Assembly: GCF_023571765.1 (NCBI RefSeq)
Contig: NZ_JAMJXC010000026.1
Coordinates: forward strand, 1 to 53,220
Reading direction: 5' to 3'
Length of the DNA: 53,220 bases
Source: Xanthobacter aminoxidans
GTDB taxonomy: Bacteria; Pseudomonadota; Alphaproteobacteria; Rhizobiales; Xanthobacteraceae
Both the position numbers and the translations under genes were made by a program. Shown piece by piece: positions 48,840-53,220 of this stretch. Position 1 is the first letter of the stretch. Each line of letters begins with the position of its first letter. The notes beneath the pieces are model-generated. The model searched no databases. It saw nothing but the letters and a program-made list of their open reading frames with translations, and was not told where the DNA came from.

Positions 48840-50948
48840 TTGGAACAGCAAGTGCGCCCCGCGCGCCGGCCCCTCGACCGGCTGCTGCGGCCCCGCTCGG
48901 TGGCCATCGTCGGGGTCTCATCGAAGCCCGGATCGCTCGGCGGCGATGTGCTCGACAATCTCGAACGCTTCGGCTTTGCCGGCGACATCCATCTGGTCCA
49001 CGCCCGCGAGGCCGAGGTCCGCGGCAGGCGCTGCGTGCGATCCACGGCGGATCTGCCCGAGGGCGTCGACTGCGTGGTGCTCGCCATTCCGGCCGCGGGG
49101 GTCCTGGAGGCGGTCAGAGGCTGCGCGTCGCGCAAGGTGGGCGGCGTCATCATCTTCGCCGCCGGCTTTGCCGAGCAGGACGCGGACGGCCGGGCGGCGC
49201 AGGCAGAGCTCGCCGCCATCAGCCGCGCCACGGGCATGGTCATCGAGGGACCGAACTGTCTCGGCACGTTGAACTATGCGGACGGCATTCCCCTCAGCTT
49301 CAGCGCCACCGAGCCGCATCCGCTGGCGGGACCCGGCATCGCCGTCGTTTCCCAGAGCGGCATCATGGCGGCGTGCGTGCGCGCAGCACTCCACGGGCGC
49401 GGTCTCGACGTGTCGCTCTCCGTTTCCACCGGCAACGAGGCGGCGAGCGGAGTGGAGGACTATGTCGAATACCTTGTGGACCACGACGAGACACGGGTGA
49501 TCGTCCTTGTCGTGGAGCATTTCCGTCAAGGGCGTAGATTTCTGGACCTCGCCCGGCGCGCGCATGCGGCGGGCAAGCCCATTGTGCTGCTGCATCCGGG
49601 AAAGTCGGGCGCGGCGCGGGAGGCGGCGCGCACCCACACCGGCGCGATGGCGGGCGATCATGCCGTCATGCGCACGTTGGCGGAGGCCGCCGGAGTGCTC
49701 GTGGCCGACACGCTCGAGGAACTCATCGACCTCAGCGAATGTCTGCAGCGATGCCGGCAGCGGCCGTTCGGCGGCGTCTCGGTCCTAGGCGAGTCCGGGG
49801 CGCTCAGGGCCCTCATCCTGGACTATTGCGAGGAGATCGCCCTCGTCCTGCCCCAGCCCGAGGGGCAGGTCGCGCAGGCCCTGGCAAGCCTCGCGCCAGG
49901 CCTCATCCTGCCAGTGAATCCGCTCGACCTCACCGCCCAGGCTCTGGTGGATCCGAGCCTCTACGCGCGTGCTCTTGCGCCGTTGCTTGAAGACCCGCGC
50001 AGCGGCGCCGTGCTGCTTGCGATCAGCCTCACCAGTCCGGGCATGGCGAAGCGGAAGATGCCGCCGCTGCTCGACCTCATTCGCACGTTTGCCGACCGTC
50101 GGGCGCTGATCTTCGCCATGCTCGGCGACGATGCAGGCATCGGCGACGCATACATTGATGCCGTGCGCGCTCTGGGCGTGCCCTTTTTCCGCTCGCCCGA
50201 GCGCGCCCTGCGCGCCCTCGCGCGCCTCTCGGCCTGGGCCGCTCGGCCGGTGCGCGAAAGTGCGCCCGTTCCGGCCGGCGAGCCCCTCCCGCTGGGGGTG
50301 ATGCCGGAATATGCGTCGAAATCCGTGCTGGAGGCCGCCGGTGTGCCCATGCCGCCGCGTATCCTCGCCCCTACCGTCGAGGCGGCGGGTGCCGCGGCCG
50401 AGTCGCTCGGCTATCCGGTGGCCTTGAAGGCGCAGGCTCCCGGCCTGCCGCACAAGAGCGACGTGGGCGGGGTGGTGCTGAACCTGCGCGATCCCGTCGC
50501 CTTGGCTGAGGGCTGGGAGAAGCTCAACGCCAACGTTGCCGCGGCGGCGCCGGGCATCGCGCTCGATGGCGTGCTGGTGGAGCGCATGGCGCCGGCCGGC
50601 ACGGAGCTGATCCTCGGCGCCCGCAATGATCCCGATTGGGGACCGGTGCTGGCGGTGGGGCTCGGTGGCGTGTTCGCGGAGGCGCTGGGCGATGTCCGCC
50701 TTGTTCCCGCAGACACCGAGCCGGCCGATATCGTCCTCGCCCTCCGGCAGCTAAAGAGTGCGAAGGTGCTTGGCCCTTTCCGCGGCTCCGCGGCCCGCGA
50801 CGTGACGGCGGTGGGGCGGATCGCCGCCGCGCTCGGCGCGTTCATGCGCGCCCATCCGGAGGTGGCGGAGGTGGATATCAATCCGCTGATGGTATTCGCC
50901 GAGGGGGAGGGCGCGCTCCCCCTCGACGCGCTGATCGTCGTGCGCTGA
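48840..50948 (+). CDS. ADP-forming acyl-CoA synthetase, probable feruloyl-/p-coumaroyl-CoA synthetase
   Basis: A 702-residue ADP (NDP)-forming acyl-CoA synthetase. The CoA-binding domain is at about residues 12-140 (RPRSVAIVGVSSKPGSLGG). The ligase-like domain includes GPNCLGTLNYADGIPLSFS and VSQSGIMAACVRAALHGRG. The ATP-grasp domain is at about 480-700 (YPVALKAQAPGLPHKSDVGG, then VLVERMAPAGTELILGARND). TTG 48840 is chosen because GGGAGGAAACC sits directly in front; upstream in-frame starts lack this. Neighbouring hydratase-lyase suggests it activates ferulate or p-coumarate. The more common AMP-forming 4-coumarate-CoA ligase type is absent. SYK-6-type FerA belongs to the same class. Confidence 0.87.
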   Translation: MEQQVRPARRPLDRLLRPRSVAIVGVSSKPGSLGGDVLDNLERFGFAGDIHLVHAREAEVRGRRCVRSTADLPEGVDCVVLAIPAAGVLEAVRGCASRKVGGVIIFAAGFAEQDADGRAAQAELAAISRATGMVIEGPNCLGTLNYADGIPLSFSATEPHPLAGPGIAVVSQSGIMAACVRAALHGRGLDVSLSVSTGNEAASGVEDYVEYLVDHDETRVIVLVVEHFRQGRRFLDLARRAHAAGKPIVLLHPGKSGAAREAARTHTGAMAGDHAVMRTLAEAAGVLVADTLEELIDLSECLQRCRQRPFGGVSVLGESGALRALILDYCEEIALVLPQPEGQVAQALASLAPGLILPVNPLDLTAQALVDPSLYARALAPLLEDPRSGAVLLAISLTSPGMAKRKMPPLLDLIRTFADRRALIFAMLGDDAGIGDAYIDAVRALGVPFFRSPERALRALARLSAWAARPVRESAPVPAGEPLPLGVMPEYASKSVLEAAGVPMPPRILAPTVEAAGAAAESLGYPVALKAQAPGLPHKSDVGGVVLNLRDPVALAEGWEKLNANVAAAAPGIALDGVLVERMAPAGTELILGARNDPDWGPVLAVGLGGVFAEALGDVRLVPADTEPADIVLALRQLKSAKVLGPFRGSAARDVTAVGRIAAALGAFMRAHPEVAEVDINPLMVFAEGEGALPLDALIVVR

Positions 50949-50958
50949 GGGGGGCGCC

Positions 50959-52113
50959 ATGGATCTCGACCTGACCGAGGAACAGGAACTGCTGGTTGCC
51001 AGCATCGACACCCTCATGCGGCGGCATGCACCCGAGGAACGGCTGCGGTCCTGGGATGCGGCGCGTAGCTTTCCCGAGGCGCTATATCGCGAATGGGTGA
51101 CGGCGGGCCTGCTTCAGCTGCCCTTCCCGGTCGAATATGGCGGCCTCGGCGGCGATGCTATGGACGTGGCGCTGGCGGTGGAGGCCATCTCGCGCTTCAG
51201 TACAGACCTGTCGATGAACTATTCCAGCACGGTGTTCTGCGGCCTCAACGTCTTGCGCAAGGGCAGCGAAGACCAGAAGCAGTATTGGCTGCCGCGCATC
51301 ATGTCGGGTGCCGTCAAACACGTGATCTCCATCTCCGAGCCCGGCGCCGGAACCGACGTGGGCGCCATGACCACCCACGCCCGGCAGGACGGCGAGGACT
51401 ATGTCGTCAACGGCCAGAAGCTCTGGAACACCGGCGCCGGTCTCCAGGATGCGGTGCTCAACGTCTATCTGAAGACGGATCGCAACGCGCCGTTCCGGGA
51501 CGGCATGTCGCTGCTGCTGGTGGACAATGACACGAGCGGGGTGGAACTGCGCAAGCTGGAGATGCTGGGACGGCGCTGCACGGGCACCTATGAGGTCTTT
51601 TTCAACGATGTCCGCGTGCCCGCCACCCGCCTCGTCGGCGGAGAGGGCGGTGGATGGGGTTGCCTCATGTCCGGACTTCAGCTGGAACGGGCGGTCTCGG
51701 CCGCGAGCAGCTGCGGCGGCGCGCAGGCGGTGGTGGACCTCGCCGTGGCCTATGCGCGCCAGCGCCATCAGTTCGGCGCGCCGATCGGCAGCTTCCAGGC
51801 CATCGGCCACGCCGTCGCAGACATGCAGACGGCGGTAGACGCGGCACGGATGCTGATGCTGCGCGCCGTCTTCCTCGTGACCCGGGGGCGCGACGCCTTG
51901 CGCGAGATCACCGAGGCCAAGCTGTTCGCCTCCGAAACCTTCGTGAAGGTGGCCGGCCAGGGCGTGCAGATCATGGGGGCCTACGGGCTGAGCACCGAAT
52001 ATGCCATGGAGAGGCACTATCGGGATGCCCGCTCGGCGACCATCGCGGCCGGGACATCGGAGACACTGCGGACCCTGGTGGCCGGGCTCATGGGACTGAA
52101 GGCCCGCAGGTGA
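50959..52113 (+). CDS. Acyl-CoA dehydrogenase with relocated catalytic Glu
   Basis: A 384-residue FAD-dependent acyl-CoA dehydrogenase. It has ISISEPGAGTDVGAM (flavin contact), YVVNGQKLWNTGAG and QIMGAYGLSTEYAMERHYRD. The position of the medium-chain catalytic Glu (Y-E-G-T) reads A-A-G-T at residue 364, but Glu243 in GLQLERAVSA matches the base used by isovaleryl-CoA and long-chain dehydrogenases. It starts 10 bases after the synthetase gene. It may oxidise dihydro-hydroxycinnamoyl-CoA to the unsaturated ester used by the hydratase-lyase, extending the pathway to phenylpropanoates with a saturated side chain. This is inference. Confidence 0.88.
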   Translation: MDLDLTEEQELLVASIDTLMRRHAPEERLRSWDAARSFPEALYREWVTAGLLQLPFPVEYGGLGGDAMDVALAVEAISRFSTDLSMNYSSTVFCGLNVLRKGSEDQKQYWLPRIMSGAVKHVISISEPGAGTDVGAMTTHARQDGEDYVVNGQKLWNTGAGLQDAVLNVYLKTDRNAPFRDGMSLLLVDNDTSGVELRKLEMLGRRCTGTYEVFFNDVRVPATRLVGGEGGGWGCLMSGLQLERAVSAASSCGGAQAVVDLAVAYARQRHQFGAPIGSFQAIGHAVADMQTAVDAARMLMLRAVFLVTRGRDALREITEAKLFASETFVKVAGQGVQIMGAYGLSTEYAMERHYRDARSATIAAGTSETLRTLVAGLMGLKARR

Positions 52114-52169
52114 GGCTGCTCACGGACACAGGGCGCCCAGCGGTGTGTTCCGGCGTGTCAGATTAGCGG

Positions 52170-52216
52170 CACGATAGCGCTGGACAAGACGCATTGAGCG
52201 ATAGAACCGATCTCGG
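52170..52216. repeat. Imperfect direct repeat, right copy
   Basis: CACGATAGCG (52170-52179) is followed after three bases by the 34-base stretch 52183-52216 that matches 46028-46061. In the left copy the two parts are separated by 14 bases. It lies 57 bases after the acyl-CoA dehydrogenase stop. Confidence 0.6.
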
Positions 52217-52551
52217 TGGACCTTTCCCTACAGGCGCTTGCACGTTCCCTGTTCTCGGAAAAACTATTCGCTGTTCCGATTTATGGGATCTTGTGAGAAA
52301 AATCATGATATCAATATTATATACGAGCCAAAGTCATGAATGGAATCCGGAATCGGCAAAATTTCCTGCAAATTACCGGGAAACAGGGAAATTCAGCGGA
52401 GACGAGTTCGCAGCCGACTGCGGCCACCGCCAGATACCATTAAAAACTCAATAAAAACAATAAGTTTGCCTGGCACCTAACCTCAAGCCCCTCATTCTGC
52501 CCCACATTTCGTTTCTGTCGTCTCGTGCGCGCGAGGACAGCATTTAGCGAG
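52217..52551. other. AT-rich gene-free stretch
   Basis: This stretch is markedly AT-rich compared with its flanks. It contains a near-inverted pair (AATTTCCTG at about 52359 and CAGGGAAATT at about 52385) and many A/T runs. A short plus-strand frame (52194-52454) has no family pattern. It may be a repeat-derived spacer or a recombination remnant; no tRNA-like fold is evident. Confidence 0.4.
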
Positions 52552-52920
52552 CTATTCGCGTGCCTTCGTCGCAGCCGCCTTCTCGCCCTGCAGGCGCAGG
52601 ATGATTTCGACCTGCTGAACCGCGATGGCCAGTTCGTAGTCGTCCAGATTGTTCACGGCCGACACCATGCGGTCGATCAGCTTCGAGCGCTCCGTCGGCT
52701 CAGGCAGGTCTTCAGGCTCGCGCTTCACCCCGAGCAGCGCATCGGGCGTCGTGCCCAACGCCTTCGATATCTTAACCAGCGTCGCCAAGTCCGGCTCCCT
52801 CGCCCCGCTCACATAATGGAAGTAGCGACGCTCGTTCAGGCCGGCCCGGCGGGCGGCTTCGGCGTTGGAGAGATTGAGCGCCGCGGCACGGGCTCGAAGA
52901 TTGGCTGCAAAGAGATCCAT
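52552..52920 (-). CDS. XRE-family helix-turn-helix regulator
   Basis: A 122-residue XRE/Cro-like DNA-binding protein. The five-helix domain is at about residues 5-62 (NLSNAEAARRAGLNERRYFH, then GAREPDLATLVKISKALGTT) and a short helical tail (EIILRLQGEKAA) may mediate dimerisation. The start overlaps two GAACAAAATGT repeats upstream (52923-52970), probable autoregulatory operators. It is divergent from the exported-protein gene at 53007 and may control it. Confidence 0.85.
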   Translation of the reverse strand: MDLFAANLRARAAALNLSNAEAARRAGLNERRYFHYVSGAREPDLATLVKISKALGTTPDALLGVKREPEDLPEPTERSKLIDRMVSAVNNLDDYELAIAVQQVEIILRLQGEKAAATKARE

Positions 52921-52922
52921 GA

Positions 52923-52970
52923 GAACAAAATGTTCATGGCACCCCTTGTGCCGTCTACGAACAAAATGTA
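52923..52970. promoter_or_regulatory. Repeated GAACAAAATGT sites between divergent genes
   Basis: GAACA-AAA-TGTTC (52923-52935) is a perfect 5-3-5 palindrome, and GAACAAAATGTA recurs at 52959-52970. The spacing is 36 bases. The sites lie directly upstream of the XRE start and between the two divergent genes, so they are good candidate operators for the XRE protein. Confidence 0.55.
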
Positions 52971-53006
52971 TATTAATAGTTGTCCATTATGTGCACAAGC
53001 GCAACC

Positions 53007-53220
53007 ATGAAACTCTCAGCCAATTTCCATAATGCGACGTTCGCCGCTGTCATTCTCGCCGTTCTCGGCCCGGCGCCCGCCTTCGCCCAGCGTGGCGTCG
53101 AGTTCGGCTACAAGGACCGCATCTTCGAGCAGAAATATCTCCTGCCGGACGGCCTGAACGCGTTCGAGGTCCAGAACTATCTGCTCATGTCCGGCCTTCG
53201 GGCGATGGCCGTCACCGGCG
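53007..53220 (+). CDS. Exported protein, N-terminal part (window edge)
   Basis: From ATG 53007 the frame encodes a signal peptide of about 28 residues (ATFAAVILAVLGPAPAFA, cleavage before QRG). It is followed by VEFGYKDRIFEQKYLLPDGL and NAFEVQNYLLMSGLRAMAVT before the window ends. I do not recognise the family from 71 residues. It is divergent from the XRE gene. The AT-rich gap with repeated operator-like sites suggests regulated expression. Confidence 0.7.
   Translation, partial: MKLSANFHNATFAAVILAVLGPAPAFAQRGVEFGYKDRIFEQKYLLPDGLNAFEVQNYLLMSGLRAMAVTG

Noticed and set aside
52923-52935. GAAC...GTTC palindrome as a LexA box
   Set aside because: The spacer is five bases, unlike the known LexA box forms, and an XRE gene is adjacent, so an XRE operator is more likely.
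1-53220. CRISPR array, tRNA, rRNA or phage integrase
   Set aside because: No regularly spaced repeats, cloverleaf-like or integrase-like sequences were seen on either strand.

Overview
The window is GC-rich DNA with alphaproteobacterial-style gene content: ArsR with permease, branched-chain-type ABC importers, a TctCBA transporter, and many SDR, LysR and MarR proteins. I infer a metabolically versatile member of the Hyphomicrobiales, but the genus cannot be named from the sequence alone. There is no rRNA, tRNA, CRISPR array, phage or replication gene. It is an accessory catabolic region made of separate modules, most with their own importer and regulator, separated by decayed insertion sequences.

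Region 1 (1-6103) begins with an IS3-family end inserted in an IS66 remnant. A minus-strand group follows: a sugar-type ABC importer (binding protein, permease, single-domain ATPase), a broken thiamine-diphosphate enzyme gene, two SDRs and a DUF1330-like protein. A perfect 14-bp hairpin separates the binding-protein and permease genes.

Region 2 (6345-12023) holds an intact plus-strand operon: CoA-transferase subunits A and B, a 3-hydroxyisobutyrate-dehydrogenase-like enzyme, a hotdog thioesterase, a BadI/MenB-like crotonase and an SDR. Facing it on the minus strand is what appears to be a collapsed second copy of the same operon. The start of subunit A is joined directly to the end of the SDR. 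Both copies carry the same 27-bp operator-like block at the same distance from the subunit A start, with an IS3 relic between them.

Region 3 (12024-15302) contains an IS66 element with a deleted tnpC, two unrecognised small genes and a gene fragment.

Region 4 (15309-25872) is a LysR-headed minus-strand cluster: GMC oxidoreductase, a complete LivKHMGF-type importer, two rhodanese-type sulfurtransferases, a metal-dependent cyclase-family hydrolase and a YdhR-like protein. I cannot match it to a known pathway.

Region 5 (25974-28824) is an ArsR / permease / small thioredoxin module with a divergent Met/Gly-rich Spy-like exported protein.

Region 6 (28872-38277) holds a second Liv-type importer with an SMP-30 lactonase, a GST, a cupin, a divergent LysR, and RutC- and RutD-like proteins without the rest of the Rut pathway.

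Region 7 (39319-45867) is a 3-hydroxybenzoate/gentisate operon joined to a TctCBA importer. Region 8 (46162-52113) is a hydroxycinnamate (p-coumarate/ferulate) module: MarR, LysR, hydroxycinnamoyl-CoA hydratase-lyase, an ADP-forming acyl-CoA synthetase and an acyl-CoA dehydrogenase. A perfect 24-bp palindrome overlaps its promoter, and two imperfect direct repeats bracket the module. The window ends with an XRE regulator divergent from the start of an exported-protein gene.

Together the genes suggest uptake and funnelling of plant-derived aromatic, cyclic and possibly sulfur-containing acids. The substrates of regions 1, 2, 4 and 6 are inference.
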